Assembly (NCBI GenBank): GCA_001460835.1
Contig: CYKH01000513.1
Location: 4,463 to 50,409 of the forward strand
Source of the DNA: Bodo saltans
Lineage: Eukaryota; Euglenozoa; Kinetoplastea; Eubodonida; Bodonidae
DNA length: 45,947 nt
Direction of reading: 5' to 3'
Shown: piece after piece, positions 10,801 through 17,709 of the stretch
How positions within the stretch are numbered: the first letter of the stretch is position 1
How the letters are laid out: the number at the start of each line of letters is the position of its first letter
Position numbers and translations under genes: made by a program
The notes under the pieces: model-generated
Seen by the model: the letters and a program-made list of their open reading frames with translations, nothing else
Database searches by the model: none
What the model was told of the DNA's origin: nothing

Positions 10801-10986
10801 GGGGCCAAGAAGGTGGAGATGGAGCGAATGCAGATTGAAGCCGACTCTGCTTTGACAGAAATTCAAAAGAGCATGGAGGACTCCAAGGAGCAGCGCGACA
10901 ACGCCGAGGAACTGACTGTACGCCTTGCTCAGAGTCAAGAAGGCAAAGGTAGAATCAGAGCTCAGTGGTATTCAGCCCACCCTTGA
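7843..10986 (+). CDS. DHC2: Dynein-2 heavy chain, part 2: AAA2-AAA4 and stalk start
   Basis: This is a continuation of the same dynein gene; the frame is coding from about 7843, although its first ATG is at 8002. It carries AAA2 with P-loop GPSGSGKST (nt 8068) and [20 protein letters not shown] as Walker B/sensor, AAA3 with GPEGAGKS (near nt 9004) and [15 protein letters not shown], and AAA4 with a degenerate P-loop GRSGVGRR (near nt 10039), where the usual lysine is arginine, as in DYNC2H1. A helical stretch rich in Lys, Glu and Gln from about nt 10700 begins the stalk coiled coil. The frame runs out at 10984-10986 after an apparent single-base shift near 10935-10950; residues beyond [12 protein letters not shown] are not dynein-like. 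Confidence 0.93.
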   Translation: [1047 protein letters not shown]

Positions 10987-11248
10987 TGCTGCCAAGGAAG
11001 CAGTGAGCGGCATCAAGAGCGATGCCCTCAATGAGATCCGTGCTCTCAAGGCACCACCGGAGCCTATTCGTGATGTGCTGGAGGGTGTGTTGGCATTGCT
11101 TGGCATGTCGCCACACGACGAGGAGGCGGAGGGGAGCTCGTTTGATGACAAGTGGAGAGTCCCACGGCGTGCTGACATTCCACAGACACGGATGCTGCAG
11201 GGTGGGGCACTGGTGCAGTTGGAGGACGTTGAGTACCGTGTTGTGTAG
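10925..11248 (+). CDS. DHC2: Dynein-2 heavy chain, part 3: stalk coiled coil, truncated
   Basis: In the +1 frame the stalk continues with KKAKVESELSGIQPTLDAAK and then IRALKAPPEPIRDVLEGVLA, the well-conserved dynein-2 sequence just before the microtubule-binding tip. The match weakens after SFDDKW and stops at 11246-11248; another frame from 11248 (VLEIANIMLESE) may be further damaged coding sequence. The microtubule-binding domain, second stalk helix, AAA5, AAA6 and C-terminal domain (over 1,000 residues in the family) do not appear in the window. The truncation coincides with a switch to a surface-protein gene, so a misjoin is the likely cause. Confidence 0.82.
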   Translation: MLRVKKAKVESELSGIQPTLDAAKEAVSGIKSDALNEIRALKAPPEPIRDVLEGVLALLGMSPHDEEAEGSSFDDKWRVPRRADIPQTRMLQGGALVQLEDVEYRVV

Positions 11249-11368
11249 TGCTGGAGATTGCGAACATTATGCTGGAGTCTGAGCTTCGAATTTGCGCCTA
11301 TTCTGGGCCTATTCTTTTGCTGCCACAAGTTGCTTGTGCGAAACAGCTTCTCTCGTATCCCTTTTTAG

Positions 11369-11467
11369 TTACCGTACGACCCCCTTCATACCGTCCAGTG
11401 TCTATATCGTCCTTTTGACCCTTTTTGAGGATACGTCCAGGACGATACAGAGGGGGTCGTACGGTAA
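11369..11467. repeat. Foldback element with 17-bp perfect inverted repeats
   Basis: TTACCGTACGACCCCCT at 11369-11385 is the exact reverse complement of 11451-11467. A second, inner pair (TATCGTCC at 11405-11412, GGACGATA at 11440-11447) nests inside, and flanking inner bases also partly pair, so most of this 99-bp stretch could fold into an imperfect hairpin. The loop contains a pyrimidine run with an AG that could act as a splice acceptor. No clear target-site duplication is seen. Confidence 0.8.
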
Positions 11468-11503
11468 ATTCTAGTAAACGAAACAATTAATGAACATCGC
11501 GCA

Positions 11504-11704
11504 ATGAGTCCAATTTACGACGAGCCAGAGATCATTTGGAACTCAGTCATGACGATGACACTTCTATCTGTGCTCATGGGAACGTTGGGTAAACCTGCCG
11601 ACGCTGCCTGCACGATGTACTGCAACTCCGGTGATACACTTTCTGGATCCACCTGTACCAACACTGTTACCGCCTCCGACAACTGCCCAAGGGTTTTCTC
11701 CTAG
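11504..11704 (+). CDS. Cys-rich surface protein, part 1: signal peptide and first Cys repeats
   Basis: This is the N-terminal part of a gene that continues in other frames to 14364. Candidate starts are ATG 11504 or ATG 11549; the latter gives a cleaner signal peptide (MTMTLLSVLMGTLG, then ADAAC). Cysteine-rich sequence follows at once. The frame ends at TAG 11702-11704 because one G seems to be missing from a G run at about 11690-11693; restoring it would make CPRGFSPSGGRC, matching a later CPSGYSLHGTTC repeat. A 5-codon upstream ORF (11490-11507) overlaps the 11504 ATG. The protein is predicted to be secreted or membrane-anchored; the family is not recognised by name. Confidence 0.65.
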   Translation: MSPIYDEPEIIWNSVMTMTLLSVLMGTLGKPADAACTMYCNSGDTLSGSTCTNTVTASDNCPRVFS

Positions 11705-12752
11705 CGGTGGTCGATGTGTTGACGCGAATGCACGTTGCTCTGGGATTATTGCCACTGACGGCCCAAATACAGGTTATTGTTGTTACGGCACAAGGAAGGC
11801 TCCAGAGCCTATCCCCGGTGGCTACTCCTGCTACCAATCAGATGGAGGCCCTGGCGGTCTTTACTGCGTCACGACATCTGCAAGAGGTTGTTATGAAAGC
11901 CGCGGCTCTCCCTTATCGTGTCCGTCGGGTAGAAGCGCAGATGGCAGCGACTGCGTGAGTAGCGTGACCTTGAGGTACACTTGCCCATCAGGATACTCAC
12001 TACATGGTACCACCTGTTTTGATACCTACACTGCCTCCACCATTACCACGTCAACACAATGCAACAGAGCAAGTCCCGCAACCGACGGATGTCAGTGGTG
12101 CAGTGCCGTCAGTGCATGCCTTCCTGGTGCAGCGCCATGCCCTGCTAGCTGCTTGGTGACGCCTCAAACTACGTGCACGAACATTGCATCCACATGCCAG
12201 TGGTGCTCAGCTATTGGTGTGTGCCAGAAGGACTCCATCGGGTGCTTCGCGTCATGCCTTGTTGCAACTGCAGACTCTAGCATTTGTGATACAAGCGCAT
12301 CGTGCAAATATTGTACGGCCATTGGTGTGTGCCAGCCCAATGCAGGGATATGCTACACAACGTGCTTGGATGCTACAGCTGAGTCCAACGTTTGTGAAGT
12401 TAGCACAGCGTGCAAATATTGCGAATCCATTGGTGTGTGTCAGCCAAACAATGGAGCGTGTTGGCCTACCTGCACGCCTGCATCAGATGACCCCCTCAGC
12501 CCCAATTTGTGCACAACTAGCGTAGACTGCAAGTGGTGCCCAACGCTCAACTACTGCACGGAGCGGACACGCGACTGCCACATAGTATGCACGACGCTGG
12601 CACCGGAAGAGCCTGGGATCTGTGGATGCCTCCGGTACTGTGGGCGTGCAGGTGTTTGCCACGCTTGCCGCGGTGAGCGCCGTTGTGACTGGCGACCCGT
12701 TTGCGTTGTACCAGGGCTCGTTCTATGCAGCTGCGCAGAAAAAAAAAAATAG
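11691..12752 (+). CDS. Cys-rich surface protein, part 2: tandem Cys repeats
   Basis: This part is coding from 11691 in the frame after the presumed single-G loss; no ATG begins it. Its first half has CPSG-type repeats. The second half (about nt 12055-12590) has five tandem repeats of roughly 38-45 residues with the pattern C-x-[WY]-C-[SPTE]-x(2-5)-C followed by two more Cys, for example CQWCSAIGVCQ, CKYCTAIGVCQ, CKYCESIGVCQ and CKWCPTLNYC. The conserved cysteine spacing implies disulphide-bonded extracellular modules. From about 12610 the frame leaves the natural protein and reads through a scrambled patch (GCLRYCGRAGVC onward), ending in a poly-A-derived KKK and stop. The true product should continue into the multi-pass segment at 12904-14364. 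Confidence 0.7.
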   Translation, partial: GFSPSGGRCVDANARCSGIIATDGPNTGYCCYGTRKAPEPIPGGYSCYQSDGGPGGLYCVTTSARGCYESRGSPLSCPSGRSADGSDCVSSVTLRYTCPSGYSLHGTTCFDTYTASTITTSTQCNRASPATDGCQWCSAVSACLPGAAPCPASCLVTPQTTCTNIASTCQWCSAIGVCQKDSIGCFASCLVATADSSICDTSASCKYCTAIGVCQPNAGICYTTCLDATAESNVCEVSTACKYCESIGVCQPNNGACWPTCTPASDDPLSPNLCTTSVDCKWCPTLNYCTERTRDCHIVCTTLAPEEPGICGCLRYCGRAGVCHACRGERRCDWRPVCVVPGLVLCSCAEKKK

Positions 12753-12896
12753 TGCTGCCGGACATGAGCGTCGCGGAGCGCGTGTGCGGGCGCATGCTGG
12801 TGCGCGGGTGCATCGCGTACGAGTACAAGCGCTCTTTTTTTTTTGCTGTGGGTGGGCGTGGACGGGTTTGCTGGTATTCTGCTGAAAAAAAAAAAA
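12622..12896 (+). repeat. Scrambled patch: shuffled copies of downstream sequence joined by homopolymers
   Basis: Segments here duplicate the downstream gene out of order. 12622-12700 matches 12958-13037, 12702-12738 matches 13311-13350, 12750-12790 matches about 13356-13397, 12794-12834 matches about 13458-13498, and 12845-12884 matches 13137-13177. The joints carry A11 (12739-12749), T10 (12835-12844) and A12 (12885-12896). Small mismatches show that the copies are not exact. This looks like misassembly or gap-filling rather than a gene. Confidence 0.85.
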
Positions 12897-12903
12897 TGCG
12901 TCG

Positions 12904-14364
12904 TTGCATGTGCCGCCGACGCTGCAGCTCGTTGGTGTGACGATTGAAGGGCCTCGCGTGGATGCCTCCGGTACTGTGGGCGTGCAGGTGTTAGCGACGC
13001 TTGCCGCGGTGAGCGCCGTTGTGACTGGCGACCCGTCCGCCGCTGCGTCGGTGCAGACGCTGGTGGTGCTTGGGATGACGCCGTGCTCACAACCGACGTC
13101 GAAGCAGACGCTGTCGAACCTGCGCGCGCTTGGGCCGCTGTGGGTGGGCGTGGACGGGTTTGCTGGTATTCTGCTGGGGAACGTTGTTGCAAGTGCCGCC
13201 GTGGGGCTTGCGCAGCTGGTTGCAGTCCATGTTGTGGCTCGTGTGTTGCGGCGCCCAATTAGCGCTGTCAGCGAGACACTGCGAGCCCCAACGATGACGA
13301 TCGCGTCCGTGTTTGCGTTGTACCAGGGCTCGTTCTATGCAGCTGCGCAGATGATAGTGCTGCCGGACATGAGCGTCGTGGAGCGCGTGTGCGGGGGCTT
13401 TGCGTTTGCCGCGTTTGTTGTGATGCCGCTGGCTGCCGTTGAGGGCTCGCGGCGGTTGCTGGTGCGCGGGTGCATCGCGTACGAGTACAAGCGCTCGCTG
13501 TACTACGCGCGGCTCTACCGCGGCGCCGTGCCGAAGCTGCTGCTGCCGCACTCGCGCATCGAGCCGCCGTGGGTGCGGCGCTGCTACTCGGTGCTCGTGT
13601 CGTCGTACTGCGTCGACCACGTGCTGCTGCCGGCACTGCCGCTGATGATCCCGTTCCTCATCACGCTGCTGTCGCTGTGGCAGCCGCTGGAGCAGGCGGG
13701 CTGCTCTGCGTTCCTTGCCATCGCTCTGACGCTGCACGTGGCGGTGATTGCGTGGGTGGTGTATGTGAGCCCATTCAGATTTGTGCACGGGACGCCGCTG
13801 TTTGTTGCGTCGACATCGCTGAACGCTGTACTGCTGCTGCTGATGGTTGTCTCACTGTCGCAACCGGAGGTGCTGCCGCGGAATGCCGTGTTTGGAATTA
13901 CCGTTGCGCAGCTTGCAGTGTGCGCCCTTCGCATGGCGTTGATGCTATGTGGGCTTGCGTTGGAATCGCGCCTTGAAAACATTCCTACGCATCGACTGTG
14001 GGCGACAGGTGTTAGCGGATCAACAACCGGCACTCTTCGTATCGGTAATGGACCTCTTGGGGGCCTTGATGATCTTGTGGGTGCTATGTACGAAGGCTTT
14101 TGTTCTCATGACAACGCCTTCCCTGCTTACTCTCCCATCGCTGAAACGTCTCGCTGGTCCACCTTACCAATCAATGCATTGCAACACATTTCACAAGGAG
14201 ATGGTGAACATCTTCCCCTTGAATTGGCGTCTGACTACGTAGAGATGGTGCAAAGGAATACTGATGACTTCGCTGGTGAAGAATTGTCGGCAGCGCTCAA
14301 TGGGTTGTCGGCAATTGATGAAGAACTGAGACTTCGAGATGAACTTAGATTGTACGTAAGGTAG
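12904..14364 (+). CDS. Surface protein, part 3: multi-pass membrane C-terminal domain
   Basis: This is most likely the C-terminal membrane part of the Cys-rich protein that starts at 11504. The frame opens after a stop at 12883-12885; there is no ATG until 13075, so 12904 is simply where sensible sequence begins (HVPPTLQLVGVTIEGPRVD). About seven or eight hydrophobic segments are visible, including AGILLGNVVASAAVGLAQLV, FAFAAFVVMPLAAVE, LPLMIPFLITLLSLW, FLAIALTLHVAVIAWVVYVS, ASTSLNAVLLLLMVVSL and VAQLAVCALRMALMLCGLAL, with basic loops between. The tail after about nt 13980 is soluble and acidic, perhaps cytoplasmic. Codon third positions are unusually G/C-rich in 12900-13760 compared with neighbours. 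From memory this resembles a bodonid-specific membrane family, but I cannot verify that. Fusion to the Cys-rich ectodomain is inferred from order and strand. Confidence 0.7.
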   Translation: MHVPPTLQLVGVTIEGPRVDASGTVGVQVLATLAAVSAVVTGDPSAAASVQTLVVLGMTPCSQPTSKQTLSNLRALGPLWVGVDGFAGILLGNVVASAAVGLAQLVAVHVVARVLRRPISAVSETLRAPTMTIASVFALYQGSFYAAAQMIVLPDMSVVERVCGGFAFAAFVVMPLAAVEGSRRLLVRGCIAYEYKRSLYYARLYRGAVPKLLLPHSRIEPPWVRRCYSVLVSSYCVDHVLLPALPLMIPFLITLLSLWQPLEQAGCSAFLAIALTLHVAVIAWVVYVSPFRFVHGTPLFVASTSLNAVLLLLMVVSLSQPEVLPRNAVFGITVAQLAVCALRMALMLCGLALESRLENIPTHRLWATGVSGSTTGTLRIGNGPLGGLDDLVGAMYEGFCSHDNAFPAYSPIAETSRWSTLPINALQHISQGDGEHLPLELASDYVEMVQRNTDDFAGEELSAALNGLSAIDEELRLRDELRLYVR

Positions 14365-14687
14365 CGTTTGAGCGTGTGGATTGTGTAACTTAGCGTGTGT
14401 TGCACTTACCGATTGTTGCTGCACAATTGTGAACTCAGAGGAAGGTTCTTATTTTTGTTAGTCAATCTGGACACGATTCCTTTGTCGCTGTCGCCAAGGC
14501 TCTCATCATTGTTGTTCGTTTTTTTGCCCCCACTTTACTTACGCACGCTCCTCCACTACTTACACTCCACTTATTATGCTATCTCCCCCCTACTCAAAGA
14601 TCGCACAATCCGCAATGTCTAATGTTCAACACACAACATGATTGCCAATGCAACGTGGCTAGTGATTTTTCACGTGGTTTTATTGAA

Positions 14688-14712
14688 TTTTTTTTTCCTT
14701 ACAATCACGGAG
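14688..14712 (+). promoter_or_regulatory. Probable trans-splice acceptor
   Basis: A pyrimidine tract of nine T then CCTT (14688-14700) is followed by the first AG at 14711-14712, twelve bases before the ATG at 14724. It argues against using upstream in-frame ATGs such as 14622. Confidence 0.6.
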
Positions 14713-14723
14713 GGAGGGATGAA

Positions 14724-15236
14724 ATGGTAAAGCTCTCCAGCGGCCAAGAAGTGCACCAAAGTACAAGTGGCTACACAACCATCCACATCGGGCGCTCAGT
14801 GGGGACGTCGCGAAAAATTACATCGATTGACAAAGCACCCCGCACCTCATTCGTCATCGTAGGTTTGTTCTTCATGTTCTTCCTTGCCGTCCTTGTATCT
14901 TGGCACTCCATTCAACGAGTGTATTCAACGTTAGCTACTGAAGTTGATGATGAAGAGGGGGAAATTGAATTGGAAGTAGTGGATGATGGCATCAAGCCTC
15001 CGCCTCTGATGACAACCGCACCAACCAATCCTCCACAAGCTGGTGCACTTGCGAGAAATACAACGAGACATGGATCCGCGTCTTCCACGAAGTTGTTGTC
15101 CTCCGACAAGCAGAAACCAGCATCGTCTGAGAAGCGTGCGCCAAAGCACTACAGTCATGGGATGTTGCAGAGGGTAGTGGAGGGTGTTATGAAGAACGTT
15201 CACCGGCGTAACCATCACTCCCAGAACCAGAGGTGA
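14724..15236 (+). CDS. Small single-pass membrane protein, unknown function
   Basis: The protein has about 170 residues starting at ATG 14724 (MVKLSSGQEV). An in-frame ATG exists at 14622, but it lies upstream of the pyrimidine tract and AG that probably mark spliced-leader addition. One transmembrane segment is clear (TSFVIVGLFFMFFLAVLVSW, about residues 39-58). It is preceded by a basic Lys/Arg-containing N-terminus and followed by an acidic run (VDDEEGEIELEVVDDG), then a Thr/Pro- and Lys/His-rich tail. There is no signal peptide, so a tail-out type II or signal-anchor topology fits. I do not recognise the family. The region 14365-14687 before it holds no gene that I can support. Confidence 0.6.
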   Translation: MVKLSSGQEVHQSTSGYTTIHIGRSVGTSRKITSIDKAPRTSFVIVGLFFMFFLAVLVSWHSIQRVYSTLATEVDDEEGEIELEVVDDGIKPPPLMTTAPTNPPQAGALARNTTRHGSASSTKLLSSDKQKPASSEKRAPKHYSHGMLQRVVEGVMKNVHRRNHHSQNQR

Positions 15237-15310
15237 GAAAAAGAAAGATTTGTTGCATCTTGCTACACCAATCTTAACGTGGCTGATTGTGGATGCTTTT
15301 CCTACTGCAC

Positions 15311-15332
15311 TTTATCGTCTCCTCCTTTTCAG
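15311..15332 (+). promoter_or_regulatory. Probable trans-splice acceptor
   Basis: TTTATCGTCTCCTCCTTTTC followed by AG at 15331-15332 is a textbook pyrimidine tract plus AG, 18 bases upstream of the ATG at 15351. Confidence 0.65.
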
Positions 15333-15350
15333 AATGCATTGTGTTCATAG

Positions 15351-17306
15351 ATGATACCAGAATCATTGAATGGTCATTCACCCAGACCTCCCTCGAGGAG
15401 AGTAGAGCAGCTACGAAGGCAGGTATGCCGCGGTAGTGGTGCCGACAACACCTTGTACCTTGATGAAGATGAAGACAACAATGCAGTAGAAAGTGATGAT
15501 TTTACGTTTGAGGGTTTCTTCACTGGTAACTTTGACGTCATCCCGCAGCCTCGCATCATGATGACATCGACGTCATTGTCATATCGCAGCGCCACGACAC
15601 ATGTGAAGGACGAACCGTGGAAAGCCTCCCATCTCACGACACAAAAATCATCACTAACAATTGGAGCATTCATCACCAATGAAGACGAACAACAGCGTCA
15701 AGCAGCTGTGGATAGAGAAGAGGCGAATGAATTCTTCCCGCTGCCTCCATCAGGATCCAAACTGGGTGATTTATTGCTATCCTCTGATGACGACACCTCT
15801 CAGTCTTGCTCCAACGCAAGTACCCCTCCTCCTCAAAGCCTAGGTGATGCACTGCAGCGTAGTTTCAAATTCTTTCATGCCGACGAAGCGGAGACCAGCC
15901 GACCGCCATCCACAGTGGACACACAACGTCATGCTTCCCGCACCACAGAAAGCTCCTCGTGGGAGTCTCCATCCCCTAAGCCGCTGCTACCAAGTACGGT
16001 TGATGCTACTCTAGCACACAGGCGTGGCTATCCTGTAGCAATACAACAGCTGATTGTCCCTTCACCCAATTGTGCCCAAGGTCTTGGTCACCATCGTAAC
16101 GATCCACCCTCACCAACCAGCGTCTTGCCTGCAATCCCTCTGCCTCTTAGCAACGTGATCCTTGCCACTCCTGCATCCACAGAGCCATACGATCACCAGC
16201 ACAGCAATGCTCTCGATATCATAGAGCTGTTTGCGTCATGCAACGTGGACATCGCAACGACAACAATAGCCCCTAGTGCCGCACCACCACAAGAAGATCA
16301 TGCATCTCATCTCTGTGCTACTGATACCGTTGCCCAGCGTGGCACTGATGAGATACCATCATCGCTGAATGAGCAAGCGGTCGATGGGAACGCATTAGTA
16401 GCTCCTTTATTGGCCTCGTCTCCACCAATCACGCAGCCCCGTGCAGTCACACCACCTACCCCGGTCACGGCAGCGATGCAAGACGTTCTTAGGAACACAG
16501 AAGTATTCGACTGGTTTGAGTTGGACGATGATGATGAAGCGGACGAGGCGAGCACAACCCAACCACATCATCAACAACACGATCAGCAGTCCTACCCACA
16601 GTTAGACTGGGTTGCATCAATCCCTAGCGTTCAAGAGGTGGGCCTCGATGCCCTCGTATCGTACGTCCCTAGCATGATGGGGTTGGAGAGTCGTACTTTT
16701 TGTGGGGACTCACCTCAGCACTCCATGTCCATGCGCCACACGCAGGGCACGACGAGCCCAGTGGTGAGCATCATAAGCACGTCCTTCCACGGTGCCCTCG
16801 CAAAGTTTCAATTTCCTCCCACCACCGAAGACACGCCGCTGGATGAGATGATCATCAAGCCCATCGTGCGGCAGCGATCGCAAGTTATTGTCCGGCCTCA
16901 AGCGGTGGTTGTGCAGCGGCATGCGAGGCATGAGGTTGCCACACAAACCACAACGCCCCGAGTGACTCAATCAAAAGAAAGCGATTCAACGACTACGACG
17001 TCATTGACCTCACCGATGGTGAAAATTAATCGTGCGCTTTCTCCTGCCACGCTCTCTCTCCGTTCCCTTCCCTCACGTTACCTGAGCAGTAGTAGCAGCA
17101 GCAGTCCTAGCACTAGTAGTAGTGAGGATGGTCACGACAGCCCCACGCCTATTCAGCCAAGTGAAGGCTCTGATGACAGCAGGGCCGCGCCTGTAAAGGC
17201 AACGTCACCCTCTCCGTCAGTGGACTCGTTAGCATCTGCAGCCACAACACCAGTGCCTATGGAACAGCTTCCCAGCACAACAGCATTGGTGCCAAGGCAC
17301 TTTTAG
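15351..17306 (+). CDS. Disordered Ser/Thr/Pro-rich hypothetical protein
   Basis: The 651-residue frame starts at ATG 15351 directly after a strong splice acceptor and ends at TAG 17304. Composition is dominated by Ser, Thr, Pro, Gln and His with short acidic patches (DEDEDNNAVESDD, LDDDDEADEA). A serine run sits near the C-terminus (SSSSSSPSTSSSEDG) and a basic patch precedes it (VRQRSQVIVRPQAVVVQRHARH). There is no transmembrane segment, signal peptide or recognised domain. It is probably largely unstructured, possibly regulated by phosphorylation, but nothing in the sequence fixes a role. The intact long frame, sound splice site and lack of stops make it a real gene. Confidence 0.68.
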   Translation: MIPESLNGHSPRPPSRRVEQLRRQVCRGSGADNTLYLDEDEDNNAVESDDFTFEGFFTGNFDVIPQPRIMMTSTSLSYRSATTHVKDEPWKASHLTTQKSSLTIGAFITNEDEQQRQAAVDREEANEFFPLPPSGSKLGDLLLSSDDDTSQSCSNASTPPPQSLGDALQRSFKFFHADEAETSRPPSTVDTQRHASRTTESSSWESPSPKPLLPSTVDATLAHRRGYPVAIQQLIVPSPNCAQGLGHHRNDPPSPTSVLPAIPLPLSNVILATPASTEPYDHQHSNALDIIELFASCNVDIATTTIAPSAAPPQEDHASHLCATDTVAQRGTDEIPSSLNEQAVDGNALVAPLLASSPPITQPRAVTPPTPVTAAMQDVLRNTEVFDWFELDDDDEADEASTTQPHHQQHDQQSYPQLDWVASIPSVQEVGLDALVSYVPSMMGLESRTFCGDSPQHSMSMRHTQGTTSPVVSIISTSFHGALAKFQFPPTTEDTPLDEMIIKPIVRQRSQVIVRPQAVVVQRHARHEVATQTTTPRVTQSKESDSTTTTSLTSPMVKINRALSPATLSLRSLPSRYLSSSSSSSPSTSSSEDGHDSPTPIQPSEGSDDSRAAPVKATSPSPSVDSLASAATTPVPMEQLPSTTALVPRHF

Positions 17307-17709
17307 CGTATGACTGAAGTTCAATGCGTATGACATTGCGACTTCGAACAATCCCACAAATTATGGTTTCGTCCTCCCCCCACAACCCCTCCTCACGCCA
17401 CGCATTGCTGGTGTGTACAGTGCGCTTGTTTATTCACACGAAGTTTATTCATTTCGTGTTGTGATCCTCCTCCCTCCCATATCGCTCGAGCAACGCGCTC
17501 ATTCCTTGTTTGTAACACAACCTTTTCAGTTCTCCCCTCATACCCCTTTCTTCCTTTGGGATACAATCCTATGCACCCACATCAAATCATCGATGCTGAC
17601 TGCGCCATTGTCGGGATAGAATAATACCGTCTATCCATGTTTGTCAGTGGAAGCACAAAAAGAAAGCAGAGTGACTATATTTCCAAAGAAAAAGAGATTG
17701 TATCATCTG
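17307..17709 (+). other. 403-base spacer with splice acceptor and upstream ORFs
   Basis: The spacer holds pyrimidine-rich runs (around 17466-17480 and 17530-17555) and a candidate splice acceptor CCTTTTCAG ending at 17529. Downstream of it an 18-codon upstream ORF runs 17571-17624, and another out-of-frame ATG lies at 17637. No further gene is supported here. Confidence 0.5.

Noticed and set aside
7843-11248. Separate smaller dynein genes
   Set aside because: Domain order AAA1 to stalk runs straight through the breaks, which are explained by a 31-bp duplication and a single-base shift; they are pieces of one gene.
12622-12896. Poly-A runs as a retroposon or SINE insertion
   Set aside because: The runs alternate A and T between shuffled pieces of the neighbouring gene; there is no single element body, terminal poly-A end or target duplication.
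13087-13788. Long minus-strand and alternate-frame ORFs in the GC-rich membrane-domain region
   Set aside because: High G/C at third positions suppresses stops in all frames; products are Arg/His/Ala-rich low-complexity sequences.
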